From Anniella stebbinsi (taxonomy: Eukaryota > Chordata > Lepidosauria > Squamata > Anniellidae), in contig JARDYH010000003.1 of NCBI GenBank assembly GCA_029215795.1, positions 69,869,609 through 69,933,608 on the forward strand: 64,000 nt of DNA. The letters are read 5' to 3'. Positions within the stretch are counted from its first letter, which is position 1. The number at the start of each line of letters is the position of its first letter. The notes under the pieces were generated by a model. It had not been told where the DNA came from, made no database searches, and saw only the letters and a list, made by a program, of their open reading frames with translations. This document shows, piece by piece, positions 12,626-23,616 of the stretch. The translations under genes and the position numbers were made by a program.

Positions 12626-12670
12626 ATGACAAGAAAAAGGAAGATTTGTCAGAACTTTTGATAACAAATC

Positions 12671-12683
12671 GGGGGGGGGGGGG
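12671..12683. repeat. poly-G run
   Basis: An uninterrupted run of about 13 G. Confidence 0.9.
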
Positions 12684-12739
12684 ATTGTTAAATTTGAAGA
12701 AAAATCTGGATTTTTTTCCCACCCTCCTCACCCAAAGGG

Positions 12740-12887
12740 TAGGCCTATGAAGTTAAGGCACCTCTATTTTTCCTATATCTATGACTGCAAATTACAGTGG
12801 CCATAAAGAGGAATGGCCCTTTATGGCTGCCGTAGTTTGCAGCCAAAGATTTAGGGAAAATGGAGGTGCCTTAACTTCATAGGCCTA
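12740..12887. mobile_element. 148-bp palindromic MITE
   Basis: Starts TAGGCCTATGAAGTTAAGG and ends with its exact inverse, finishing AGGCCTA. Pairing continues through CACCTC and, with mismatches, to a centre near 12,814 where CATAAAG faces CTTTATG. Only GGG is shared by the two flanks. Confidence 0.85.
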
Positions 12888-13800
12888 GGGAAACAGGGCT
12901 GCTGCTGCTTGTGCCTGCATGCCTGCTCACCTCTCTCTACTTCATCGTAAGGGCTTTCTGTAAGGGCAGGGGTGAGTGAGTGGGTGCTTCTTGGGGTGAC
13001 AGAGGAGGAGGAAGAGGGACCAATGCCTGATGCATTTTGAGACTGACTATGTTTAGCAAAAAGAGGAGGGGAGTCCAAGGAGCAAGGAAAATGGGAGGAA
13101 AGTATCCTGGGCCAAGGGAGTGGGGGGACGGGTAGGATTGGAGAGAGAAATAAAGAAAGCACATGTTCGGGATTTTGTGGGTTGTAATCAATAAGTAGTC
13201 ATAACTTTGTTTGGCTCATTGAGGAAGATAGTTTGGTTCTGTTGCCCAAGCACTGGCTTTGTGAGTAAGGAGCATGCCTGTTTGGGGGAAAAGAAGGAAA
13301 GGGAAAACACTTGAAAAAAGCAATTTAGTTCCTAATTGGTAGTGTAGAGGAATTTAAAACGTTTACTTCCCATTAAATACTGTGGGCACAGTACTGTTGA
13401 AATTAAGCATTTTATGCCCTATTGACTCAAACGTTTAACAGAACCATCATGTTTACTCAGAAGTAAGTCCCACATATGTTCACTGGCAAGTTTCTCATTA
13501 AGGTATTTCCATTGGAGTTCTATTGATGAAAATTCTGACCAGCAAAATATCTCAACCTATGCCAATATGAGCGAGATTTCCTAAAAACTTTGCTGGGTCA
13601 TCATATTTAGGATCAGGAATTTTGAGTTCTGAAGGAAATTTCCCCCCAACATAGATCGTTGTTTTTAGTCATCCTCTGTTGTATGTGGTTTTGCTCGCTT
13701 GCTTGAGTTACTTGCTCCATAGTGCAAAGGAAGAAGTGGGTCTCTAGTGCTAGAAGATAGTAAATCATTTTTAGTAATGCATTTTGACCCATAGACCTTC
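12888..13800. other. non-coding, no recognised gene
   Basis: Purine-rich tract around 13,000-13,150, then AT-rich sequence. A diverged piece of family P (TACTCAGAAGTAAGTCCCA) may lie near 13,450-13,480. Nothing else is supported. Confidence 0.4.
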
Positions 13801-14484
13801 CTATTTATTTGATATAACTGGCATGATGTATATTTTGTAACAATTGCTGATATTCATCCTTTTTAAGAAATCTTGAAAAAAATTATCAGGATTGTCATTA
13901 TTCATCATCATCATCATCTCTTTTCTTGCTCGTGGTGATTTTCTAGATGAACATGATGGGCTTTGCCAAATCATGCTGTCTTTTACTGATTCATAAATTT
14001 CCTGACTGTTGTACATGTTTTAAGTATGACTGCTTTCTGGATGTTGGTGTGGATGTATTTTGGTAGGCCTAATTTCTGAAGATTATATATATATGCTGGT
14101 GACTGATGTGACTAGCAGAATAATTGTAACTTTTTCCTGTTGCCATAGTTCTTTAATTTCCATAGCCAGTGGTGTATATTTTTCTTTCTTTTCCTCTTCC
14201 TTTTCTGCATCATTTTTGTCATTAGGTATTGCTATGTCAATGACATAGGTGTGCTTTTCTTTGTGGTTTTGGACTGTTATGTCTGGTTGATTGCAAAGTA
14301 TTGACTTGTCCCTGAATTGTTTTGTCCCAGCAAGGTAATAGCATGGCTTGGCTTGACTTGTTTGAGTGCGACTGGATTTCCTAGGCTCTGAAAGCATCTT
14401 TCTGGAGAGCACCTGCTGGTTGCATGATCCACAAGTCCAGGTTCTGGTAAGTGCATAGTTGTCTTTGACATGAGGGGCTTGCAC
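13801..14484 (-). pseudogene. R4-clade LINE, endonuclease region and 3' end (dead)
   Basis: Read on the minus strand, the frame from 14,484 to 14,083 holds a recognisable C-terminal part of an R4/Dong/Rex6-type LINE protein. It shows a PD motif (CNQPDITV), a hydrophobic strand with Asp (VIDIAIPND), a lysine/glutamate-rich KEEEKKEKY helix, LAMEIKELW, and a TIILLVTSVTS end. This is the PD-(D/E)xK restriction-like endonuclease layout known for that clade. The enzyme would nick target DNA for target-primed reverse transcription. The reverse-transcriptase core is missing, so the copy is 5'-truncated and inactive. Downstream to 13,801 is a 3' UTR with a GAT repeat. A paralogue lies at 25,890-26,299 on the plus strand. 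Confidence 0.7.
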
Positions 14485-15159
14485 TTGCTAGAGTAAGGTG
14501 AACAGATGTGAAGAGGCTGCAATTCTATATTCATTTATCTGGGAGTAAGCAGTTTTCTTTGGGTCCCTTATTGGGATTTCTGTTCTCTGCACACCGAGGC
14601 AGTGTAAATTCAGGAGATATTTAGATAAAATAAGGGAAAGATCCTTGTCTAGCATTGTGATAATGGATTAAGCTTCAATTTGTTTGCCGTCATCCAGTCC
14701 ATTACTGCCAACAGACAGTATGCTGAATCTGTGAGTATGGATATGAGAAAGGTGATGGGGAAAGAGTGTGAAATGTTAGGAAAGGTGAGACTATGGTCAT
14801 CCAGTGAAAGAATTGCAATCAGAAAAGATATTTGAGGGAAGGGGAGACTGTATCACACACAGTATAGCAAAACCTTCAAAGTACAGCAAAAGCTACAAAA
14901 ATAGAGTGTGTGAAGTTAATTTCAGATACATTTAATGTCTCATTTGTTCTTTATTTCAGTGATTTTAACATTAAGATGTTGTGTAGAACAAGTTTGTCTT
15001 AATTGTGTGCTGTAAAATCAGACATGTGACCAAGGCTATGTATGGGTCGGCATGCCCCTTGGGGCTGGACATGCCCCTCTGGGGGCGGCCATGTTGGTGG
15101 ACACACACCCTTGGGGCGACCATGTTGTCCTCCTTTTTGATTTCCAAAATATGGTCACC

Positions 15160-15162
<3 letters not shown>
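14485..15162 (-). mobile_element. mosaic segment upstream of the R4 fragment
   Basis: Together with the R4 part, this matches 24,947-25,890 in inverse orientation. On the minus strand around 14,643-14,705 it contains a short reverse-transcriptase-like motif, DWMTANKLKLNP, typical of L2/CR1-group LINEs. Near 14,525-14,560 is a family P fragment. The outer end (15,110-15,162) reads, inverted, TAGGGTGACCATATTTTGG, a hAT-like terminus. It is thus a patchwork of several old elements, shared as a block by two loci. Confidence 0.55.
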
Positions 15163-15222
<60 letters not shown>

Positions 15223-15223
15223 C

Positions 15224-15283
<60 letters not shown>
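15163..15283. repeat. compound (GT)n(GA)n(GT)n(GA)n microsatellite
   Basis: Alternates GT, GA, GT, GA blocks of about 14-18 units each, with a GGC interruption near 15,221. The two halves look like a duplication of one GT-GA block. Long open frames on both strands here are artefacts. Confidence 0.97.
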
Positions 15284-15288
<5 letters not shown>

Positions 15289-15607
15289 TTCCTGCCTTCT
15301 GGCTTTTGCCCTTGACTCCCCTTCTTACCATTAATCCTGCCTCCCACCCATTATCATTTCTCCACCCAGGCTCTGCCTGCTCTTGGATGCCCTGCCCTCC
15401 ACCCTACCAGATGCAATTGGCTCCAGCTGTCATAGACATACACAGCATTTGAATAATGCAGATTGGGAGATTTGCCAAAAAGATGATGTGAGGGTGGGAA
15501 GATGTCTCCAAAAGCCACAACTCCTTCATAAATCAACTGATGCAAATGCATCTGCACTACATTTATTTAGGCAGCTAAATGAAGTGCCACCCTGACAAAA
15601 CCACTCT

Positions 15608-15700
15608 AGGGCAGGATCTACACTACTGCTTTAAAATGGTTTATAACAGTAGTGACAACTGTTGGGACCCTGAATGGGAATGGGATTACACACCAGAGCA
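15608..15700. mobile_element. family F MITE, truncated
   Basis: Starts AGGGCAGGATCTACACTACTGC and continues into AGTAGTGACAACTGTTGGG, the inverse of the family's right half. The second terminus is missing. Confidence 0.5.
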
Positions 15701-15783
15701 CTCATTCACACAGAGACCCCCGGGGTCAGAGCTAAATAGGTTTCCTCTTGATGAGCTTTCTAGATCTAGTCACTGTACACATA

Positions 15784-16096
15784 TAGGGCTGAACTGGGGG
15801 TGAGATGTGTGTGAGCACACATGCCCCATCCCCAAGTGTTGCACATGTCCAGCTAGCTCAGAGACCTCTGCAAATGGTCTTGTAAGTGCATTTGATTGAC
15901 TGTGCTTACATAGCTCCTGTGACTGAGAGCCTACCTTATCATGGAGCTGTGTAAGTGGATTTGGCCGAATGCACATTCAAGCCCCTTTGCAGACCTTCAC
16001 ACCCAATGTACGAAGTTCTTTGATCTAGCCAGGCACATGGGATGCTCAGGGACGGGGTGTGCGTGCTTGCACACTTTCCATTCCAGTTTAGCCCTA
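15784..16096. mobile_element. 313-bp palindromic MITE
   Basis: Left end TAGGGCTGAACTGG; inverse of right end TAGGGCTAAACTGG. Arms of about 130 bp pair imperfectly, including GTGAGCACACATGCCCC facing GTGCAAGCACGCACACCCC and GCTAGCTCAGAGA facing GCTAGATCAAAGA. It is older than the other fold-backs, judging by many mismatches. The flanks do not give a convincing 8-bp duplication. Confidence 0.7.
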
Positions 16097-17490
16097 TGCA
16101 TGATACAGATGAACTATGGTCTATTCTGATTAAACAGAACATGTCCCGAAAAGGTAGAAATAAAGTGATAAAACAGAAACTATTCTCTCTTTGCCGGCTG
16201 CAAGCAAATCTGTGCAATGGTGGTTTTCAAGTTGCAACCAGCTGTCTTTTCTTGGTTGGCTCTTGAGCTGCATAGGAAATGCCATTGGCCTTAAAAGAGT
16301 CATTTTTTCCTATTAATACGAGCACACACTTGTGTTCTATTATTGTATGTCTTTAGGAATTTTTTAATATCAAGGCTCTCTAAACATTTCCAGTAATATA
16401 TCTTGTCACTGTTACACATAAAACCATCCACCAGAAGGGACTGAGATTAGTTATGGAAAGAATAGCTGCTACAGTGGCATTTTGATGTAATTCAGTCTAA
16501 ATTTCAAACATTCCTATTTAACATAATCAAGTGGTATGAAATCTTCTTTTTAAAAATGGCAAGTATACAGTACTGGCTCAATTGGTACTTAGCAATGGTC
16601 CTTTTACAATATGCACAAAAGCTTCCAGCAGGGAGTGTTTTAAGGACCATCCTTTGAGAGCACAAACTCACACGTGTACAATCAGTAGACATCAAGGTTG
16701 TATTTCCAGCTCCCCTTGAGATGTTATTTAGCTAATGCACAAATGTTACGGCTATGCGGTTAGCACTGAAAATGGAACAGGCTGTTGTGTGCCGGCACAC
16801 TTTTTCATTTTGGGATAATATCTTCATCTCATAGTACTGCATGAAATAAGATTTAGCATGCAATTGTTACTAAATAGGTGGATTCCTGCATTTTCAAAAT
16901 GCTGCCAAAGTCAAGTGCCCCTTCTTCAGTGCTAAATTTACATAATGGCAGAGCACGGCTGAGTGGATGTACACCTAGACTCTTTGCTGTCTGGATCATT
17001 TTGGGTACAGCACTGCTTCCATCACTGGTGAATGCAGGCAGGAATGGTATATAGTGATTCAGCATCTAGTAGGAAACCAACATTCTCAGTAAGACTTGTC
17101 CAGAAATTTCAGTCCTGGGGAATGATCTCCTGGTGGCCTTCCAAACAAAATTATGGGATTATCAAATAAAGAGTAGACTTTATGAAGCATAGGAGTACAA
17201 GACATTACTTTGGGCCACTCCACGTGTCCTATTTTTGCAGTTTCAGGAGTCATCCTTTGGTGTGCATTTGCAGGTAAACTTTGGGGGGCTTCATGGAGTA
17301 TACAAAGCTTGGTTCATGGGGAGGGTTGTCCCTTCCTCAAGCAGAGCTCAAGCTGGATCAAAGCATCCCTTGTAGATAAGAAAAGTTTGTCCGATTAAGC
17401 ACCCCCCCCCACACACACACACTATTCATTTCTGAATTATTTGGGTCTGTTGGCAAGCCAGCCATTCATTTTACCAGCTCACAGCAGACT
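16097..17490. other. non-coding, no recognised feature
   Basis: No named repeat and no supported coding frame. There is a short run of C then (CA)n at about 17,402-17,422. Confidence 0.45.
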
Positions 17491-17492
17491 TT

Positions 17493-17750
17493 TTATCATT
17501 TATTTATTTATTGCTGTTATATCCCGCTTTCATTCCTCCAAGGACTCCAAGGTGGCATACATACGCCTCCTTCTCTCCATTTTACCCTCACAACAACCCT
17601 GTGAGGTAGGTTGGGTTGAGAGTCTGTGACTGGCCCAAAGTTCTAGTTCCCACTCGGCCATGGGTTTCCATGGCCGAGTGGGAACTAGAACCCAGATTTC
17701 CCAACTCCCAGTCCAACACTTCAAGCACTATACCACATTGGCTTTCTATA
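17493..17750 (-). mobile_element. tRNA-derived SINE, rearranged
   Basis: On the minus strand it has the A-box/B-box head (B-box GGTTCTAGTTCC-like within the palindrome) and a body containing the inverse of CCTCACAACAACCCTGTGAGG. The 3' end is CACCTTGGAGTCC...GGGATATAACAGC with a TTTA-type tail (17,501-17,513 on the plus strand). Part of the body near the B-box was replaced by an inverted copy of the adjacent 23 bp, giving a perfect palindrome (17,641-17,690). Confidence 0.85.
17641..17690. repeat. perfect 50-bp palindrome inside a SINE
   Basis: Two perfect 23-bp arms (17,641-17,663 and 17,668-17,690) flank a 4-base GTTT loop. The right arm is ordinary SINE sequence. The left arm sits where the SINE body should continue with a sequence of the GGTCACCCAGT type, so it looks like an inverted copy templated by the right arm. 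Confidence 0.95.
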
Positions 17751-18374
17751 GGTATAGATATAGGTAGGTATCCATTTATTTTAATGTTTATTTTGCAACA
17801 ATCTTTTTATGGTACTTTAAAGCCATTGAACTTTGTCTTGAACCTGATGCCATTTAGGATCTTCCCTTTTTGGAATGTCTAAAATGAAGGTCCTAGAGCT
17901 GAATGTTGAATGAGTGTTACAATATTAGAGATACAAAATGAACATTGTCATCATATCATTGAAATGCCATTACTGAATGTTTTATACCTCTTGTTAGTGG
18001 TTAAAATTGCAATCACTGTAATAAGGTGGCCTAGCTCTGGGACAGCTGATGTGGAGATAAATCTTCCTCACTCACATGGTTTTCCCATTTAGCTCAGCCT
18101 TTTTTAAATACAAAGATACTTTCGTTAGGATTATGGTGAAGCAAATATTCCCTTATATTTGTCACATTGGGGAAAATCTGGAAACCATTCCGACAATTTA
18201 AGGTCTTTTTTTTTTAAAAAAATAGTAATACAGGAAACCAGACCGGAACTATCTCTTCAAAAATCTCTGCAAATTTTGATGAAAATTTGCCAACTTATCT
18301 CTGGCTGTGCAAATATTTGGCAGATATTTTATGTTCATCGGTAGCACTTAATGCCTCCAAATGTTGTAGTAGCA

Positions 18375-18687
18375 TAGGGTGACCATATGGAAAGGAGGAC
18401 AGGTCTCCTGTATCTTTAACAGTTGCATAGAAAAGAATTTCAGCAGGTGTCATTTGCATGCATGCAGCCCCTGGTGAAATGCCCTCTTCACAAGAGTTGA
18501 AGCTGCAGGAGCACAGCCCTCTTTTGTATCTGGTCACTCTTGGCAGGGTTCGTGCAGCTTTAACTGTTGTGATGAGGAATTTTCACCAGGTGCTGCAGGC
18601 ATACAAATGACACTTGCTGAAATTCCCTTTTCAATGCAACAGTTAAAGTTACAGAAGCCCTATCCTCCTTTTCATATGGTCACCCTG
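18375..18687. mobile_element. palindromic hAT MITE, family A copy 1
   Basis: Starts TAGGGTGACCATATGG and ends CATATGGTCACCCTG. The two halves are near-inverse along about 150 bp, with words such as CAGTTAAAG/CTTTAACTG and GAATTTCAGCAGGTGTCA. The TSD is not clear at this copy, but the sibling copies at 38,832 and 61,453 show 8-bp duplications, which places the family with hAT. No transposase. Confidence 0.85.
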
Positions 18688-18774
18688 GCAGACAACATTT
18701 AATTGTATCAGACAGCTGACCTGCAGTAACAAAATCCTAACCACTTCTTAAAAGGCTTCAACTGATTACTAGTT

Positions 18775-18905
18775 AATGTTCAGACTCAATTCTAAGTGCT
18801 TGTTTTGACCTATTTGAAGCCCTAAACAGCCTGGTTCTGATGTATTTGTAGAAGTTCCTTCTTCCATATGTTCCACTTCCACCATCCCCCAGAGAAGGCC
18901 ATACT
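18775..18905 (+). mobile_element. L2-like LINE, 5' part of an interrupted copy
   Basis: Translates, with one stop, to FEALNSLVLMYL and FLLPYVPLPP, matching the C-terminal reverse-transcriptase tail of the better copy at 36,317-36,568 (FKALNGLGQGYL, LLPYVPAR). The rest lies beyond the inserted family D MITE, from 19,357. Confidence 0.65.
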
Positions 18906-18923
18906 TAAGGTATGCTTGCCTTT

Positions 18924-19356
18924 GGACACATGTCTACACCAGGCAGTTATCCCGGGGTCATTTCTAGGTCATTCCTGTGTATCCATATGATGCACAGGGG
19001 TTCCCGGGATCAACTGGAGACGACTCCAGGATAACAGAAACCGGGGATATCCTGTTTTTTCTGCGATCCCTGGACAATCCTGAGGACCGCGCCTGGTGTG
19101 GCGAGGTATCCCAGGTCCTAAAATGGGCATGGAGGCAGTGGAGTGGGGGAAGCAATTTTGCCATCCCTGGGATGGCGGGTATGTGTGTGTGTGTTGGATG
19201 CATTGGTTTTTTAACTGGCTTTTTACCTGGTTTGGGGCCACACGGCTTCTCTTCTTTTCTTTTTTTTAAAAAATGGCACCCACAACAGATGCTACGGGAG
19301 GATTGCAGAAGCAGGTAAGTCCTCAATCCTCCCCCCTCCCTCCCTCTACACCCTTA
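18924..19356. mobile_element. non-autonomous DNA transposon, family D copy 3 (reversed)
   Basis: Begins ACATGTCTACACCAGGC and ends CCTCCCTCCCTCTACACCC, so it is inverted relative to copies 1 and 2. The interior retains GGGATATCC, CATCCCTGGGATGG and the TTTTTAAAAAATGGCACC stretch. It sits within an L2-like LINE and therefore postdates that LINE. Confidence 0.65.
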
Positions 19357-19590
19357 GAACTTTCTCAGCAGTAGTACTCTGCTTTTGAAACTCCCTATCT
19401 CGGCTCAACTATCTGCTCAATTCCAATCATTTCGATGTTCTTTAAAATATTTTTATTCCAGCTTCCGAGTTTGAGCTACCCTTATCTGGTTGATTTGTAT
19501 ATGTCTTTAATATTTTTTATGTTCAGTGTTTTATTTGTTTATTGTCTTTTGGACAAAAACCCAAGTGTTAGAAATAATTAATAAACAATA
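19357..19590 (+). mobile_element. L2-like LINE, 3' part of the interrupted copy
   Basis: Resumes with a RTFSAVVLC-like reading and a SFRCSLKYF-like end, corresponding to the RAFSLVA and FRRQVKTF motifs of intact relatives. A T-rich 3' UTR follows. It is degenerate and frameshifted. Confidence 0.5.
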
Positions 19591-19767
19591 TTTGACAGTT
19601 ATCATACATAAGCAGTCTATTTTTTAATAGTATCTGAGGTGCAGCAGTGGATATTTGATCAGATTTAACTGCTGAGTGCGGTACTAGTCAACATTTGACA
19701 GCGACATTGTACTCTCTCATTGGTCTGATGTATTTCTTTTATAGCATAACACTGTATTCTTTCGTAT

Positions 19768-19768
<1 letters not shown>

Positions 19769-19800
<32 letters not shown>
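19769..19800. repeat. (GT)n(AT)n microsatellite
   Basis: Four GT units, then about 12 AT units. Confidence 0.95.
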
Positions 19801-19801
<1 letters not shown>

Positions 19802-21499
19802 AACATTATTATTATATTATATTTCAATTATATTTACTATTACCAATACGCCCTACCCAGTTTTTTGTTGCTAGTATCTAACAGTGGACATGCAAAAGCA
19901 ACCAACATTTGTCAGAATCTTAACAGATGACTTGCAGAAGAATTTAGCATATTTTATATAAAATCCATTCATTGCTTTAGCAATCAAGATGGCACATTTC
20001 AGATTTTGAAGTCAGGTTTTTTTATATTGAAGTCTGATTTTTTAAATTTGGTAAAAAAATAATAATGTTTTAGCTTTTGAGGGAAAGATATGTTTGTCCA
20101 AAGAGACAAGTTCTTTTCTGGCCACTTAGAAGTATACACAAGCTGGACAGGCTAAACGGCAAGACTGACACTGTGTGGCTTAGCAGAAGAATTTCACTGT
20201 GTATTTCAGTGACTATTTCTTGAATTCTCTTGGGACCACTATATTAAAAACTGGCTTTAAGAAAATGTGCAAGAGATTTGTTTGAGAATCCAGTTGTCCT
20301 AAGATTTAATATTTGATTTCCAGCTTTATGCCCTTGATACATTCAAAGTCTCTATCAGTTGCTGGTGGGAGAGCAATTTAGTTGAGAATGAAGCTCCTCC
20401 TACTGCTGCAGGTAGAGCAGGATTTTTTTTTTCAAACAGGAAGTTTTTTCTCCATTTACACAGGAAAATGAAGTGAAGGGCCAATTCCTCTTCCTTCCCA
20501 GAATAGGCCTTGCTTAGTAGCAGGATGTAGCCTTTGTAGGGCTCCGTGTATTGGAGTTCTATCAGAAACCAACTGCAAACAAGGTTAGTGTGAATCTGTA
20601 TTTTTTCTTTCTCTCCCTACCTGATAAGACTTGGGGCATGAAGAGGGAAAGAATATCATAGTGAAAACTTCCACTGCTACCACTTGTTTTAGGAAGGGAG
20701 TTTCAGCTCAAGAAAACTGGAGAGAGAAGAACACATAGTTGGGCCTGTTGCCCCTCATCCACAGATAGCTTCAGATCACGTATAAGAAACTCTTTTACAG
20801 TTCTATGGAGAGGAGGCTGAGTAGGAACATGCCCTGAACGCTAGCTCAGGACTTCATATTTTCATGGCTGTGAACTCCCCTCCAGTGGTGAGAAAGACAT
20901 CTCAGCAGGATGCAGCTCAGCAAAAAAATCAGCAATGATGTGCAAGAGAAGGTGCCAAAACAAAATTGCCAAAAGTACCATCTTAAAGCTAGGGTTCTTC
21001 CAGCAACAGCAGTGGTCCCCACAATTCCCCCCTCGAAGACCAGTGAGCAGACTCTGTGGCTGGCCAGATATGTCATATTCCTTCCCTCTGACATACCAAT
21101 GTCATATCTTCTGGAAATAGGGCCAGAAAAGCAAAACCAAGTCATATGCAGCCACTCTAGACTAAGGTAGTAGGGAAAATAGACCCCTTCCAAAGCCTCA
21201 GAAAAAGTGAAAATATTAGGGGAAGTGGAGAATGGTTCAACTTTGCGTAGGCAAGAATGCTGGCTTAAATTGAATGTAGTATTGGATCAAGACATCCCAA
21301 ACCTTAAACTTAGTCACAAACCATGAAAACATCCAAAACTCTTACAATAATAAAAATGAACTAGGGCCACTACAGGTTTCCCCATGGCAAAAGAATTGGG
21401 CGTAGTAATATTCTTCACCAAATATTTTGATCAAATTAAAGGAATGGAGCCACCTCAAAGATAAAGAAGCCCAGACTTACCAAGGCAGCCATAAACTAT
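19801..21499. other. non-coding, no recognised feature
   Basis: Contains a pair of overlapping opposite-strand open frames around 20,846-21,193 with no recognisable motif. I do not regard them as genes. Confidence 0.45.
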
Positions 21500-21650
21500 G
21501 GCCAGATCTACATCTTGTGTAAAATCATTACGAACGTGTAATTAAAAAGCAGGAAATAATACTAGGAAAACGGTATATGGAATGTGGATTGTGCCCCAAT
21601 AATTATTAGTGCACTTCAATACCGCTATAAAGCAGTAGTGTAGATCTATC
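21500..21650. mobile_element. family F MITE
   Basis: Starts GGCCAGATCTACATC and ends GCAGTAGTGTAGATCTA. It retains ACGGTATATGGAATGTGGATTGTGCCC in the middle, like the 4,910 copy. Confidence 0.65.
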
Positions 21651-21946
21651 CATTGTTTTTGCAAAGTAATTGAGCAAAGCTCTCACAAAGTGGCCGAGAG
21701 CTTTTACTGTAGAGGAACAAATGGGGTAACCTCCTCCCCCAAATGGAATTATACCATCTCCATCAGGAGAAGAGGAATCTTGATGGATCAGTCACTATTT
21801 CATCTAGTCACACATTTTCTCACTTTGTAACACTGACGTTTACATGTCAACAGATGCATCTTTGGCAGGAAGATGTTGTAAAATGGTTTGGAGCAATTGC
21901 CCACCCCCTCCTAGGAGTTTCCAGTTATTGGACATCAGTCCCAGAA

Positions 21947-22105
21947 AAAAAAATGGACTTACCGTTAAGTTTTATTCTTGGCAGAACAGTTTACCCCATC
22001 CAGGTTCTGTGGAGAAATATTTAGAGTTGGCATCTGCTAGGTTAGGGCTTCTCTCTTTCTCTCGCAATGAACAAGAACAAACTTTACAGTAAGTCCAATT
22101 TTTCT
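21947..22105. mobile_element. 159-bp fold-back element
   Basis: The left end AAAAATGGACTTACCGTTAAG faces the right end, whose inverse reads AAAAATTGGACTTACTGTAAAG. TTTTATTCTTGG faces TTTGTTCTTGT. Only the terminal 35 bp or so pair. Origin unknown; no coding sequence. Confidence 0.6.
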
Positions 22106-23235
22106 TTTGTCTCAGCATATTGTGACCAATAGATGACAAAGAGCAATTGGGGTTTATTTATTTTTACAGAATACATTTTTTTTAAAAAAAATAACCAGAG
22201 CTAGTTTATTTTAGAGACTGTATAAAGACAGCTTAAACCCAGTTCTTGTGGCCACACCATAACTAATTTGCTGTGTAGACAACTCTGCCTGCCAACTTTA
22301 AGGTGGAAAGAATCCAGAGTGGATGAGATATTAAATGTTGAAGTGCTTATAGTTGAAATGCCATATTACAACTTCAGGACCCTGGTGCTATAATTTTTAA
22401 GAGGGCTAAGTGGTATGATAACTGCATACAATTATTTCAGTTGTGAACAAAATGAGCAGAGCTTTCTGTCAGGTTATGAGGCCACTTTTGTCAGTATACC
22501 ATGCAAAAGAACTGTGGTCTTCTGTTAAATTTCACTCCTCTTTGGAATGACTTGTCTAGTCCGCTAGCTTATTCTCTATTTCTTTTCGTCATGAATCTGA
22601 GAGGACTAATACATATTTATTTACTAATTTGAAGTCCATGAGGGCATCAAGTACTGAATCCTAATAGTTTCCCCCAACATCTCTCTTCTGTACAGTACAG
22701 TATCTGGTAATATATCAATGCCTTTAAAAAATACATCAAGCCTATGATGTTGATGCACTAGCAGCTTGCAACAGCAGTTTTTCTGCCAACACAAACTCTT
22801 ACTTTTTAATAAAGAATTTAAACCAGAGAAGTTAGACATTCCCCGGACTTGCTTCTGAGGAGGAAGTAAAAGTTTGATTTGGCTCCATGACTACTAGCAC
22901 TATTCTTTAAAATCCTATTGAATGGAAACCAGAAAACCCTATTTAAGACCTATGCGTTACCCCAAGAAATTAAGCCATGAAATAAAGCAAAGAAAAGCTC
23001 ACTAACCTCCCCTGGCTCATATTTTTCATCTCTGATATATACAAATGGGCATATATTACTCTTTTTTTGTTTTATGTTTTAATGACTTATGCCTTTTTGA
23101 AAATTACTGTACAGTCAACCCTTTACAGCACTATAACATATATACAGGGCATATGAGTCTACCCTTGGCATAATTTCCGCAAGCATGCCAATTTCTTATG
23201 CTTTTTATATGGCCTCTTTGTACATGCATTTAGAG
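22106..23235. other. non-coding, no recognised feature
   Basis: AT-rich, with no named repeat except a T8A8 stretch at 22,176-22,191. Confidence 0.45.
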
Positions 23236-23616
23236 CAGGGGTGCACAGCCATTTTGTCTCCGAGGGCTGCATTGTGGGTGTAGGGATGCTGGAGAACTCA
23301 GCAACGGATTCAAATGAATTCAGATTTCTATGGATCTGACCAACAGATTCTGCAGCATACCAGCTTTTCCCAAGTTGTGCGAGTTTTGCAGACTTTGGGA
23401 GTAATTTTTTACTTTCCGAAATTTTACTCAAATTTAGTTGTAGAAAAATATGTGTTTTTTATTTTTAAAAAGTCCAACTGAAAAGTGCACTTACCCTGAC
23501 CAGCGCTGCTCTTTTGTGCCACTGTTAGTAGTCCAAAAGCCACAGTGCTGACTGGTGTGTAGGGCATGGGGAATGCACAACCCGTATTATCTAGGGATCC
23601 AGGTTGTGCGCTGCTG
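23236..23616. mobile_element. hAT-type element with 7/8 TSD and nested insert
   Basis: Left end CAGGGGTGCACAGCC; inverse of right end CAGCAGCGCACAACC. The flanking octamers are ATTTAGAG (23,228-23,235) and ATCTAGAG (23,617-23,624), a 7/8 match. From 23,281 it contains TAGGGATGCTGGAGAA, the start of a second hAT-like family also seen at 28,991 and 41,953, so two families are nested here. Confidence 0.7.

Noticed and set aside
15036..15347. Serine/leucine- and threonine/histidine-repeat frame
   Set aside because: Translation of GA and GT microsatellites.
21947..22105. U1-like word GGACTTACCGTTAAG suggested an snRNA-derived sequence
   Set aside because: The word is simply one arm of an inverted repeat. 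No other snRNA sequence follows.
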